60,484 nucleotides of DNA, from contig JAILNQ010000049.1 in NCBI GenBank assembly GCA_024691425.1, forward strand, positions 1 through 60,484. Direction: 5' to 3'. Both the position numbers and the translations under genes were made by a program. Shown one piece after another: positions 1 to 8,495 of this stretch. Source of the stretch: Lachnospiraceae bacterium (GTDB lineage Bacteria; Bacillota; Clostridia; Lachnospirales; Lachnospiraceae). Under the pieces are notes generated by a model. It did not search any database, had not been told where the DNA came from, and saw only the letters and a list, made by a program, of their open reading frames with translations. Numbering within the stretch: position 1 is the stretch's first letter; the number at the start of each line of letters is the position of its first letter.

Positions 1-1403
1 GGTGTGAGAGCTACAACACCGATAAGGTTGGGTACCATCATGAATCCGTTGAACGTATCGGAGATGTCCCATGCGAGCGAGGATGTCATGACCGCGCCCG
101 ATACCATCATCAGAACGAAGATCACACGATAGATGCGCACACCCGTCGTACCGAACAGGTACTCAACGGCCTTGCTGCCGTAATGCGACCATCCGAGCAC
201 CGTAGTGAATGCGAAGAGAAGAACTGCAATCGCCACGAACCACTGGCCCGGACGTCCGAACACGTTACCGAAAGCCTGCGCAACAAGCGTTGCATCGCTG
301 ACGCCTTCAGCCACAAGACCCGTTGACAGATCGATATATCCTGATGAAAGAACAACTATTGCAGTCATCGTACAGACGATGAACGTATCCGCGAATACTT
401 CGAAAATTCCCCAGAGACCCTGCTTTACAGGCTCCTTGACGTTCGAATTGCTGTGTACCATGACCGAGCTTCCGAGACCGGCCTCGTTCGAGAAAACGCC
501 TCGCTTGCAGCCCTGCTGAATGACAGTCATTACGGCAACGCCTGCTGCACCGCCAGTTACTGCCTTAATTCCGAATGCATATCTGAATATCGCCGCGAAC
601 ATGCTGCCTATCGAGCTGATGTGCACGAACATTATGATAAGAGACCCTATTACATAGATGAGCGCCATGAAAGGAACAACGCGCTCCGCAACCGCCGCTA
701 TTCTCTTGAGTCCGCCTATGATTATGAATCCGCCGATAAGCATCAGAACGATACCGATGATCAGGTTCACGAGGCTCGCACCGCCGAATACCGTCGGTGA
801 ATTTATTCCTGAGAAGAAAGCGCTCTCAAGGTTGAGCGTGATCTTGTTGATCTGTCCCATGTTACCGATTCCGAATGATGCAATGACCGCGAAGACCGCG
901 AAAAGAACTGCGAGCGCACTTCCGAGTTTCTCATAGCCCGTGATCTTTCCGAGACCGTCCTTAAGGTAGTACATAGCTCCTCCGGACCACTCGCCCTCTT
1001 TGTTCTTGCGCCTGTAATATATGCCGAGCACGTTCTCTGAATAGTTCGTCATCATTCCGAGAAATGCTGCTACCCACATCCAGAAAACCGCACCGGGTCC
1101 GCCCACGCATATAGCGGCGGAAACACCTGCTATGTTACCCGTTCCTATCGTTGCTGCAAGAGCCGTGCACAGCGCCTGGAACTGCGAAACGCTTCCGGCT
1201 TCATTCTTGACATGAGAATCTGCCTTGAACACGCTTCCTATCGTCTTCGCCATCCAGTGCTTGATACGCGTCACCTGGAAGCATCCCGTCAGTATGGTCG
1301 TAAGTACGCCGGTTCCGATGAGAAGCACAAGCCCGATCTTGACCCAGATGAAGGAATTGATGGTGTCGTTTACAGCTGCAACGCTTGTCATGAAATCACT
1401 CAT
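1..1403 (-). CDS. Sodium:alanine/glycine symporter (AGCS family), 3' end outside window
   Basis: This is a cation-coupled amino-acid symporter of the alanine/glycine:cation (AlsT/AGCS) family in the cytoplasmic membrane. The frame is open from ATG 1403 to the window edge, about 467 codons, and the C-terminus is missing. It starts MSDFMTSVAAVNDTINSFIW, followed by a hydrophobic helix. The family region FQALCTALAATIGTGNIAG (about residues 75-95) is clear, with further helices rich in Gly and Ala. The start is set by AGGAG seven bases upstream. A promoter and a terminator-like hairpin lie between it and nfo, so expression may be controlled in the leader. The substrate (Ala or Gly) is a family inference. 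Confidence 0.9.
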   Translation of the reverse strand, partial: MSDFMTSVAAVNDTINSFIWVKIGLVLLIGTGVLTTILTGCFQVTRIKHWMAKTIGSVFKADSHVKNEAGSVSQFQALCTALAATIGTGNIAGVSAAICVGGPGAVFWMWVAAFLGMMTNYSENVLGIYYRRKNKEGEWSGGAMYYLKDGLGKITGYEKLGSALAVLFAVFAVIASFGIGNMGQINKITLNLESAFFSGINSPTVFGGASLVNLIIGIVLMLIGGFIIIGGLKRIAAVAERVVPFMALIYVIGSLIIMFVHISSIGSMFAAIFRYAFGIKAVTGGAAGVAVMTVIQQGCKRGVFSNEAGLGSSVMVHSNSNVKEPVKQGLWGIFEVFADTFIVCTMTAIVVLSSGYIDLSTGLVAEGVSDATLVAQAFGNVFGRPGQWFVAIAVLLFAFTTVLGWSHYGSKAVEYLFGTTGVRIYRVIFVLMMVSGAVMTSSLAWDISDTFNGFMMVPNLIGVVALT

Positions 1404-1456
1404 TGTCTTTCTCCTGTCTCATTTGATGTATGTTTTGCTGCCCTTCTATAAAAACA

Positions 1457-1481
1457 GGGCGGTAGCAATATGCTACTGCCC
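1457..1481 (-). terminator. Terminator-like hairpin in the symporter leader, downstream of nfo
   Basis: On the minus strand GGGCAGTAGCA / TGCTACCGCCC form an 11-bp stem (one G-T pair) around a 3-base loop. TGTTTTTATAG follows. It is downstream of nfo, but also downstream of the predicted symporter promoter, so it could attenuate the symporter as well as end nfo transcripts. Confidence 0.7.
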
Positions 1482-1503
1482 CTTTGCAGTTACACTGACA
1501 ATA

Positions 1504-1531
1504 ATTATACACATATCGCGCGATATGTAAA
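1504..1531 (-). promoter_or_regulatory. Predicted promoter of the AGCS symporter with palindromic operator in the spacer
   Basis: Minus strand TTTACA (1531-1526), 16-bp spacer, TATAAT (1509-1504). The spacer holds the perfect 18-bp palindrome ACATATCGCGCGATATGT (1511-1528), placed where a bound repressor would block RNA polymerase. The regulator is unknown. Confidence 0.6.
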
Positions 1532-1540
1532 GTGCCCGCC

Positions 1541-2416
1541 TTATTTACCGAACGCTCTGAGTCTTGCGATCTCCTCTTTATAAGGCGGATTTTTTGTCTC
1601 CGGATCCTTCTCATCCGGTATGTACGGCGTCTCGAGAATCTTCGGAACGTGCCGAAAATCAGGATGCCACACTATTTTCGCAAGCGTCTCAAAACCGATG
1701 AATCCGTCGCCTATGTTGGCGTGCCGGTCCTTATGCGCCCCGAGCGGATTCTTCGAGTCATTTATGTGGAAGACACTGATCCTGTCTTTTCCTATTATGC
1801 GGTCGAACTCATCCATCACGCCGTCAAAATCATTTACGATGTCATATCCCGCATCATTTACATGGCAGGTATCAAAGCACACGCTGAGCTTCTCCGGATA
1901 GGCGCATCCGCTGATGATCTCGGCGATCTCCTCAAAAGTCGAGCCTACTTCGCTTCCCTTTCCGGCCATCGTCTCGAGCGCTATGCTGCAGTCCATATCA
2001 GGTTTCAGGATATTGTTCAGCCCGCCGATGATCTGATCGATAGCCGTCTTCCGCTCGGCACCTACCGCCGCGCCCGGATGGAGCACAAGAACATGGCTTC
2101 CCATCGCCATGGTACGCTCTATCTCCACTGCGAGAAAATCCTCCGCGAGCCGGTATGTCTCAGGCTTTACGGTATTCCCGAGGTTGATTATGTAAGGCGC
2201 ATGCACTACAAACTCTGTCATCCCGAGCTCTTTCATGAGCTTTCTGCCCTCGTCCGTCTTAAGCTCGGAAATATCTTTTCTCTTCGTATTCTGCGGCGCA
2301 CCCGTGTAGACCATGAACGTATTGGCCCCGTATGAGGCCGCCTCCTTCACCGAGCCGAGGAACATGTCGGGGCTGTTAAGCCTGCAGTGTGAGCCGAGCA
2401 ATATATCCTTCATCAT
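1541..2416 (-). CDS. nfo: Deoxyribonuclease IV (AP endonuclease, Nfo)
   Basis: This is a 291-residue type IV AP endonuclease that nicks DNA 5' to abasic sites in base-excision repair. The protein opens [20 protein letters not shown], then [15 protein letters not shown], and carries the metal-binding family stretches [29 protein letters not shown] and HINDSKN; the length fits the family (about 280). The reading frame runs open further upstream, but ATG 2416 is preferred: it overlaps the stop of the upstream small gene by one base (TGATG), which indicates translational coupling. A strong hairpin lies downstream. Confidence 0.93.
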   Translation of the reverse strand: MMKDILLGSHCRLNSPDMFLGSVKEAASYGANTFMVYTGAPQNTKRKDISELKTDEGRKLMKELGMTEFVVHAPYIINLGNTVKPETYRLAEDFLAVEIERTMAMGSHVLVLHPGAAVGAERKTAIDQIIGGLNNILKPDMDCSIALETMAGKGSEVGSTFEEIAEIISGCAYPEKLSVCFDTCHVNDAGYDIVNDFDGVMDEFDRIIGKDRISVFHINDSKNPLGAHKDRHANIGDGFIGFETLAKIVWHPDFRHVPKILETPYIPDEKDPETKNPPYKEEIARLRAFGK

Positions 2417-2625
2417 CACTTGAACATCTCGTAACCGCATTTGCTGCATACGCATCTGCCGCCTGAATAAAGATAGAAATCCCTCTCCGCGCCGCATTTC
2501 GGACAGTTAAACTTTTTTGTCGTAAGCGGCGTTTCGCCTGCTGCGCCATTTACCGATGTGTTCGTAACACCGCCTGATACCATCTCAAGTTCTTCTTCTT
2601 TCAGCATTACGCCCTCCATGTTCAT
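2416..2625 (-). CDS. Small double-glycine-leader protein with zinc-ribbon core
   Basis: A 69-residue protein with no assigned function. The N-terminus carries [12 protein letters not shown], which matches the bacteriocin-type double-glycine leader (hydrophobic at -12, -7 and -4, GG at -2/-1). The 50-residue remainder ends with a CPKC-x15-CSKC pair plus an extra Cys, like a small zinc ribbon. An AAAGGAG site precedes ATG 2625. A second possible start at 2607 has GGAGG before it and would give a 13-residue leader. The gene ends inside the nfo start codon. If the leader is real, cleavage would need a C39-peptidase ABC exporter; neither ABC protein in this window has that domain. It could instead be a plain intracellular zinc-ribbon protein. 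Confidence 0.75.
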   Translation of the reverse strand: MNMEGVMLKEEELEMVSGGVTNTSVNGAAGETPLTTKKFNCPKCGAERDFYLYSGGRCVCSKCGYEMFK

Positions 2626-2695
2626 ATCTTTTTCTCCTTTGTTCTTTATCCTTCATTGCGGCCGTACCATCATAGCTCCGCAGCCTATCTGTTTT

Positions 2696-2724
2696 ATTAT
2701 ATCATTTTTCCGGAAGTGTTGCGA
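2696..2724 (-). promoter_or_regulatory. Possible promoter of the leader-peptide/nfo pair
   Basis: Minus strand TATAAT (2701-2696) lies about 70 bases before the small gene. The upstream TTCGCA at an 18-bp spacing is a weak -35 element, and AGTGTT/AACACT around it may form a small hairpin. Confidence 0.35.
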
Positions 2725-2735
2725 ACACTATCATG

Positions 2736-5369
2736 TCATATTCCGCAACGCAACCCCTGTTCCCCTGGGCCAGTCCAGAACTGCTCGAGGGCCTCGTTCA
2801 CATCATCGGCCCTGCAGACTCCGTAATCCTTCCATTCCCTCGGGAAGAGGCGCAGGTAGTCGCGGCCCAAAAACCTTTCGTCAAGAAGAGCGACGACGCC
2901 TCTGTCTTCCTCAGTCCTGATGACTCTTCCTGCCGCCTGGAGCACTTTGTTCATCCCGGGGAAACGGTACGCGTAGTCAAACCCGTCAAGCCCCATATCC
3001 GAATAGCACCTGCGCAGAAGCTCCCTTTCCGGGCACACCATCGGAAGCCCGGTCCCGACAATGATCGCGCCGATCAGCGCATCATTCTTGAGGTCTATCC
3101 CTTCGGAGAAAATCCCTCCGAGCACGCAGAACCCTATCAGCGTCTTCTTTTCCTCATCGTCGAGTGAGCTGTCTATCTCTATCTCCATGTCCGGAGCAAG
3201 ATCAGGAAGCATTGTTTCATCCGCCTCTTCACCGCCAGTATATTCTTCGTCCCCGTAATCGCCTTCGCCTGCGGCAAAAAGCGACAGAAAACCTTCGCGC
3301 TCCGCCTCCGTCATAGACGGCGACTGAACGACGGCTGTCTGATTTTCGCCGTCATGATATCTGCTCATGAAGAGCTCGTACACATTCTCGAGCATCGCGA
3401 ACGACGGGAAGAAAACCATGTAGTTTCCCTGCTTCGCAGAAACAATCGCAGAAATGTACTCAGCCATCCTGTCATATTCGCTCTCGCCTCTTCTCGTGTA
3501 CTTGCTCGTGACGTCCTTCGCGACAAGGAGCGCGCGGTTAGCCGGATCGAACACCGACTTAGCGTAGACAGCCGCATCCCCTTCGTCCGCTCCGAGCATC
3601 ATCCGGTAGTAATCTATCGGAAGGAGCGTCGCAGAAAAGAACACCGTAAATACCGACCTGTCCGTGCAGTTTCTGACAGGTCCCGCGGGATTGGCGCACA
3701 TGAGGTTCGCGGAAAAATTCCCGTCATCCAGAAGCTTCGTATAAAGGACGTAATCCTCCCGTATCATGTTCTCGTATATGTTAAGGAAATGCCGGAGGCC
3801 GAAGTAGAACTCGAGAACCTCCTCGGAATGCTCGAAATGCTCATGCTCGTCAAGGAACTGCTCAATACGGCCGCCGAGCCGCAAGAGAAGCGCGACGAAA
3901 GACTCAAAATCTTCAGCGACCTTCACGTCATTGCATAACCGCTTTTGCTCGAGCAGATAGCGGTTGCAGCTCTCAAGCGCGCGGGCAAGACGGGGATCCT
4001 CGTCTTTCACGAGCCGCTTCACGTCGAGTATCTCTTCTTTCACTATGCGGGCGCTGTACATCTTCATCGCGCGCTCCGTGAGGTTGTGCGCCTCGTCGAC
4101 AAGGAACAGGAACCTCTCTGCGCCCGAATTTTTTGATCCGTCACCGAAGAACCTGCGCAGGTAGACGTTCGGATCGAAGACGTAGTTGTAATCACATATG
4201 ATCATATCGGAAAAAAGCGACATATCGAGCGAGAACTCGAACGGGCAGACCGTATGCTTCCTCGAATACTCGGTTATCGTCTCTCTCGTGAACGAATCCT
4301 CGTTGATGAGAAGATCGTACATCGCATCATTTATCCTGTCGAAATGTCCCTTCGCATACTTGCAAGCGTCAGGATTGCACTCGCATTTTCCGAGCGGGCA
4401 GATCTTCTCCTTCGCTGTAAGCGTAACTGATTTGAGCCGAAGATGCGGCCGGAGAATATCAAGGCAGCCCGATGCGACCGTTCTCGTTATCGTCTTCGCG
4501 GTCAGGTAGAAAATCCTGTCCGCCCCGCCTTTTGCGAGCGATTTCAGCGAAGGATACACTGTCGCGAGCGTCTTTCCGACTCCGGTCGGAGCCATGACAA
4601 AAAGCCTCCCGCCGGCTTCCGTTGAGCTGTAGACCTGCGCCATGAGCTCACGTTGACCGCTCCGGTATTCATACGGAAATCTCAGTGTTTCGATGCTCAT
4701 GTTGCGGATCTTTCTCCATCCGGTCTCAAAATCCGCCCAGCGCGCATATTCCTTCATGAGCGCCGCAAACCATGCCGTTATCTCTTCGCGCGAATACAGA
4801 TTGTCGAAATACCTCGTTTCCCTCGTCTCGGTGTTGCAGTATGTCATCCGCACTCCGATCGCGGGAAGGTCCATTGACTGCGCCGCCATGAACGCATAGC
4901 ACATGGCCTGCGCGAGATGCTCGGGCACAGGCTTCTTCATCTTCTCAAGATCGCGGTATGTTGTCTTTATCTCGTCAATGACCACACTGGTCGACAGGTC
5001 CGGGGCAATGTCCCAAACCGGCTCGGGCACGGCCGGGGCCTTGATGTTCTCTTCGTCTGAAAGAAGAAGATGCGCCTCGATCCTTCCCTCTTCTTTTCCG
5101 TCTCCCGGAATGATCAGGCCGTCCGCGCGCCCGTCCACCGTTATGATGCAGTCGCTGCGCTCGACCGTAGCCGACATGTACACCTCGGCATGGTAGTTCT
5201 TCCCCATGCGCCGCTGGATGGCGCGGTGTATGTTCGCGCCTTCGAGCATGACTTCAGGACCGCTGGCCGTTTTGCGCCGCCGGTCTATGTCACCGCTTCT
5301 CATTATGAACTCAACGAGAGCACGCACCGATATTCGGATCTCGCTTAGCATCACGTCTTCCAAGCTCAT
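2736..5369 (-). CDS. DinG/Rad3-type DNA helicase fused to an N-terminal PD-(D/E)XK nuclease domain
   Basis: An 877-residue superfamily 2 helicase of the XPD/DinG group for DNA repair or R-loop removal. About residues 1-220 look like a Cas4/RecB-type PD-(D/E)XK nuclease: VVIDEIKTTY, then a Gln-containing helix HLAQAMCYAFMAA. The motor follows: Walker A MAPTGVGKTLA, iron-sulfur cysteines in EKICPLGKCECNPDAC, the DEAH box LVDEAHNLTE, VFFSATLLP, and the C-terminal motif QAAGRVIRTEEDRG. The same fusion occurs in related clostridial proteins, so it looks intact. A GGAGA sequence sits just upstream of ATG 5369; the in-frame Met at residue 7 is an alternative start. A 12-bp hairpin separates it from the HPt gene upstream, so it probably has its own promoter. 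Confidence 0.9.
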   Translation of the reverse strand: MSLEDVMLSEIRISVRALVEFIMRSGDIDRRRKTASGPEVMLEGANIHRAIQRRMGKNYHAEVYMSATVERSDCIITVDGRADGLIIPGDGKEEGRIEAHLLLSDEENIKAPAVPEPVWDIAPDLSTSVVIDEIKTTYRDLEKMKKPVPEHLAQAMCYAFMAAQSMDLPAIGVRMTYCNTETRETRYFDNLYSREEITAWFAALMKEYARWADFETGWRKIRNMSIETLRFPYEYRSGQRELMAQVYSSTEAGGRLFVMAPTGVGKTLATVYPSLKSLAKGGADRIFYLTAKTITRTVASGCLDILRPHLRLKSVTLTAKEKICPLGKCECNPDACKYAKGHFDRINDAMYDLLINEDSFTRETITEYSRKHTVCPFEFSLDMSLFSDMIICDYNYVFDPNVYLRRFFGDGSKNSGAERFLFLVDEAHNLTERAMKMYSARIVKEEILDVKRLVKDEDPRLARALESCNRYLLEQKRLCNDVKVAEDFESFVALLLRLGGRIEQFLDEHEHFEHSEEVLEFYFGLRHFLNIYENMIREDYVLYTKLLDDGNFSANLMCANPAGPVRNCTDRSVFTVFFSATLLPIDYYRMMLGADEGDAAVYAKSVFDPANRALLVAKDVTSKYTRRGESEYDRMAEYISAIVSAKQGNYMVFFPSFAMLENVYELFMSRYHDGENQTAVVQSPSMTEAEREGFLSLFAAGEGDYGDEEYTGGEEADETMLPDLAPDMEIEIDSSLDDEEKKTLIGFCVLGGIFSEGIDLKNDALIGAIIVGTGLPMVCPERELLRRCYSDMGLDGFDYAYRFPGMNKVLQAAGRVIRTEEDRGVVALLDERFLGRDYLRLFPREWKDYGVCRADDVNEALEQFWTGPGEQGLRCGI

Positions 5370-5391
5370 TCTCCATGCATAAAAAAGAACA

Positions 5392-5432
5392 AAAAGAGAT
5401 TACACATTTTCAGGGAATGCGTAATCTCTTTT
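5392..5432 (-). terminator. Rho-independent terminator after the HPt gene
   Basis: AAAAGAGATTAC and GTAATCTCTTTT form a perfect 12-bp stem with a 17-base loop. On the minus strand it is followed by TTTTTGTTC and TTTTTT, so it ends HPt transcription before the helicase gene. Confidence 0.8.
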
Positions 5433-5451
5433 AACTTCAGTTAAACGAAAA

Positions 5452-5787
5452 TCACAGAGCCTCTTTTATCTTCGTAAGGATATCAGTGTACATGGCGACC
5501 ATTTCATCATTGTGCTCTCTGATGAAATCCATATCGCCGTCCGCTGCGGCATATTCAAGCGCCTTTGCCTTTGCGGAAAGCTCTTCTGCTCCTATCGTAA
5601 GGCTCGTGGACTTAATGGCATGCGCCGTAACCCTGTAATTCGGAAGGTCTCCGGCCTCAAAGAATTTCTTTACATCCTCACGCCTGTCTTCCTCAACATA
5701 CCCTTCAAGTATCTCGCGGTATATCTCCTCGTCACCGGCACAGTATTCAAGGCCTACTTCCTGATTGAGAAAATCAAAACCTGTCAT
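5452..5787 (-). CDS. Stand-alone HPt (histidine phosphotransfer) protein
   Basis: A 111-residue all-helical phosphorelay carrier that moves phosphate between receiver domains. The signature VTAHAIKSTSLTIGAEELS has the phospho-accepting His at about residue 58. The protein covers a single HPt domain with no kinase part. Its kinase partner is not adjacent. The hybrid kinase at 17035-19812 carries its own HPt domain, so this protein probably serves another kinase. Met start 5787 has GAGG upstream. A strong terminator follows the gene. Confidence 0.88.
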   Translation of the reverse strand: MTGFDFLNQEVGLEYCAGDEEIYREILEGYVEEDRREDVKKFFEAGDLPNYRVTAHAIKSTSLTIGAEELSAKAKALEYAAADGDMDFIREHNDEMVAMYTDILTKIKEAL

Positions 5788-5885
5788 TTCTTACCTCTGA
5801 TCCTGTTTTATTTCATCCGTTATCGTCCGGCTGAATATCCCTTACAGAAAAATCATATCAACGCCTGCATCAAAAATCAACAGCT

Positions 5886-8384
5886 TTATTGCTTGCCTTG
5901 ATCTGATTTTGCCTCATTCACGCTTTCGGCGTATCTGACCGAGCCCATCGCGTCCTTCGAGTACGCATCTGCCCCGATCTTGTCGGCGTATTCCTGCGTG
6001 AGCACGGCGCCGCCGACCATGACGCGGCACCACGGTGCCTGTTCATGAATGAGCTTTATCGTATCTTCCATCGCGGGAACAGTCGTCGTCATAAGTGCGG
6101 ACAATCCGCATATATCGGCCTTGAGTCTTATAACCTCGCCGAGCACTGTCTCGGGATCAACGTCCTTTCCGAGGTCGGTGACATCGAATCCGTAGTTCTC
6201 GAGCAGGAGCTTCACGATGTTCTTGCCTATGTCATGAACGTCGCCCTTCACGGTCGCTATGACGATGCGGCATCCGGAGTTTTTCGACTCTCCTCCTCCG
6301 CCGGCCGCTTTTACTTTCTCAAGCTCCGCTTTAATTATGACGAATGCCTCTTTCGCGGCCTCGGCGCTCATGAGCAGCTGAGGCAGATATGTCTTCTTTG
6401 CCTCGAAGCTCTCGCCGACTGCGTTGAGTGCGGGAATGACTTCTTCAGATACTATCTCGAGCGGATCGCGGCCTTCCTCTTTTATCATCGAGGCAGTGAT
6501 CTTCGATGACATCTCCTTGAGCCCTTTGACAATTGCAGACGCAAGAGGCGACAGATCATCCGCCGTCTTCGCGCTGTCCGTCTGCGCACCTGCGGCAGGT
6601 GTTGCCGCAGAAACCGTACCGTACTTGCCGTCATACGAATCTGCGAATTCTATGAAATCCGTGCAGTTCTCATCAAGATCGTGGAGCGCACGGAAACTGT
6701 GATACGCAGCCATCATCTCCGGTGCGAACGGATTCATGATCGCGGCCGAAAGCCCTCTCTCAAGCGCCGCGGCAAACATTCCGGATGTTATCATGTTGCG
6801 CTTCGGAAGCCCGAATGAGACGTTGCTGATTCCGAGCGAAGTGTGCACGCCGAGCTCATCGGTAAGTATCCGCACGCATTCGAGCGTCGTTACCGCGGCG
6901 GAAGTGTCCGCGCTTATCGTCATGCACAGAGGATCGAAAATCAGATCCTTGCGGCTTATCCCATAGCTTTCAGCAGTTTCGATAATATGCTCAGCTACCT
7001 CTATCCTCTCTTTCGCTGTCTCGGGTATTCCGCGTTCATCTATCGTAAGAGCCACGACGAACCCGCCGTACTTTTTTACGAGCGGGAATATGGCCGACAT
7101 GACTTCTTCCTTGCCGTTAACCGAGTTGATCATCGCCTTGCCGTTGTATGCGCGAAGTGCCGATTCCATGGCGATCGGATCTGATGTGTCTATCTGAAGC
7201 GGAAGGTCTGTTACCGCCTGCAGTTCCTTTACTGTCTCAGTAAGAAGCGCGGGCTCATCTATGTCGGGGATTCCGACGTTGACATCGAGCACATGCACTT
7301 TCTCATCCGCCTGGCGCAGCCCCTCTCCGAGTATGTAGTCCATGTCATGCTCGATGAGTGCCTGCTTGAAACGCTTCTTTCCCGTAGGATTTATGCGCTC
7401 TCCGATGAGTATCGGGTCCTTGTCAAAATAAACCGCATGCGTGTAGGAGCTTACTACCGAAAGGTTCTTGTCCGTAAGCGGGACAGGCTTCAGGTTCTGC
7501 GCCTTCGCAAGATCGGTCACTTTCTTTATGTATTCGGGCGTTGTTCCGCAGCATCCTCCGACGACTCTCACGCCGGCCTTCATCTGCATGACGACCTCTT
7601 CGGCGAACTCATCGGCGGTAACGTCGAATACGGTCTCGCCGTTCTCGACTCTCGGAAGTCCGGCGTTAGGCTTGAAGATCACGGGTATCGATGCCTTCTC
7701 GAGGAATTCCTTCATGACTCCGCGCAGCTGCATAGGTCCTACCGAACAGTTCGTTCCGATCGCGTCCGCTCCCATTCCTTCAAGCATTGCGGTCATTGCC
7801 GACGGATCCGCGCCTGTCATGAGCTGTCCGTTCGCATCGAAAGCATCGGTGACTATCACAGGAAGGTCGCAGTTCTCCTTCACGGCAAGCACCGCAGCCT
7901 TTGTCTCGAGGCAGTCGTTCATCGTTTCAACGGTCACGAGGTCCGCGCCTGCTGCCGCGCCTATCTTTACGATTTTCGCGAATGCGCTTACTGCATCCTC
8001 GAACTCGAGCTGTCCGTACGGTTTCAGAAGCCGGCCCATTGAGCCTATGTCAAGCGATACGAACTTAGGGCGCTTCCTGCTCTCTTCAGAAGCTTCATCC
8101 GAAAGCCGCGCAGCCTCGCGTCCTATCTTTATCGCCGCTTCTATCACGCTCTTCAGTTCTTCATCATCAGGGAAATTGAAAGGATTGGCGCCGAACGTAT
8201 TGGCGTTTATTACGTTCGAGCCCGCATCAAAATAGGCCTTCTGTATATCCGTCACTATCTCCGGATGCAGAAGGTTGAAAGTCTCCGGTTTCTCGCCGGG
8301 CTTAAGACCTCTCTTCTGGAGAAGCGAGCCCATGCCGCCGTCGAGTATCACAAAATTGTCGCGCAGAAATTGCCTGAAATCCAT
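5886..8384 (-). CDS. metH: Cobalamin-dependent methionine synthase lacking the reactivation domain
   Basis: It transfers a methyl group from methyltetrahydrofolate through cobalamin to homocysteine. Domains in order over 832 residues: the homocysteine-binding barrel (1-295) with zinc ligands Cys213, Cys278 and Cys279 (GGCCGTTP); the pterin-binding barrel (about 310-575, ILIGERINPTGKKRF); the four-helix cobalamin cap (about 620-690); and the cobalamin Rossmann domain with DVHDIGKNIV and GLSALMTTT. The C-terminal AdoMet reactivation domain of E. coli MetH (about 1230 residues) is absent; the preceding gene supplies it. GGGGG is five bases before ATG 8384. The gene is third in the metF operon. 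There is an Ala-rich linker near residue 600. Confidence 0.95.
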   Translation of the reverse strand: MDFRQFLRDNFVILDGGMGSLLQKRGLKPGEKPETFNLLHPEIVTDIQKAYFDAGSNVINANTFGANPFNFPDDEELKSVIEAAIKIGREAARLSDEASEESRKRPKFVSLDIGSMGRLLKPYGQLEFEDAVSAFAKIVKIGAAAGADLVTVETMNDCLETKAAVLAVKENCDLPVIVTDAFDANGQLMTGADPSAMTAMLEGMGADAIGTNCSVGPMQLRGVMKEFLEKASIPVIFKPNAGLPRVENGETVFDVTADEFAEEVVMQMKAGVRVVGGCCGTTPEYIKKVTDLAKAQNLKPVPLTDKNLSVVSSYTHAVYFDKDPILIGERINPTGKKRFKQALIEHDMDYILGEGLRQADEKVHVLDVNVGIPDIDEPALLTETVKELQAVTDLPLQIDTSDPIAMESALRAYNGKAMINSVNGKEEVMSAIFPLVKKYGGFVVALTIDERGIPETAKERIEVAEHIIETAESYGISRKDLIFDPLCMTISADTSAAVTTLECVRILTDELGVHTSLGISNVSFGLPKRNMITSGMFAAALERGLSAAIMNPFAPEMMAAYHSFRALHDLDENCTDFIEFADSYDGKYGTVSAATPAAGAQTDSAKTADDLSPLASAIVKGLKEMSSKITASMIKEEGRDPLEIVSEEVIPALNAVGESFEAKKTYLPQLLMSAEAAKEAFVIIKAELEKVKAAGGGGESKNSGCRIVIATVKGDVHDIGKNIVKLLLENYGFDVTDLGKDVDPETVLGEVIRLKADICGLSALMTTTVPAMEDTIKLIHEQAPWCRVMVGGAVLTQEYADKIGADAYSKDAMGSVRYAESVNEAKSDQGKQ

Positions 8385-8404
8385 TTTCCCCCACTACCTA
8401 CCTG

Positions 8405-8495
8405 TATAAGGACTGCCCGCCGATCAGAATCCGACTACGTCGGGTGCGGCGGGCGGTGCAGCCAGGGTCCCACCGCTACGCGGTCCCCCCTACCA
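8405..8495. repeat. Dispersed structured repeat, copy A
   Basis: This about 91-bp element is closely matched at 36203-36291. It has a nested hairpin (outer CCCGCCG/CGGCGGG, inner CCGAC-TAC-GTCGG), then a conserved block AGGGTCCCACCGC and a short hairpin ACCGC-TAC-GCGGT, ending CCCCCCTACCA. It lies between metH and its reactivation gene and provides the last codons and stop of the latter. I do not recognise the family. Confidence 0.8.

Noticed and set aside
1532-2335. Long plus-strand open frame (267 codons) opposite nfo
   Set aside because: It lies wholly antisense to a well-conserved endonuclease gene, has no ribosome site and no recognisable family; typical of shadow frames in this base composition.
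2711-2726. Small hairpin AGTGTT-CGC-AACACT after the helicase gene as terminator
   Set aside because: Six-base AT-rich stem without a T tract; it overlaps a possible promoter instead.
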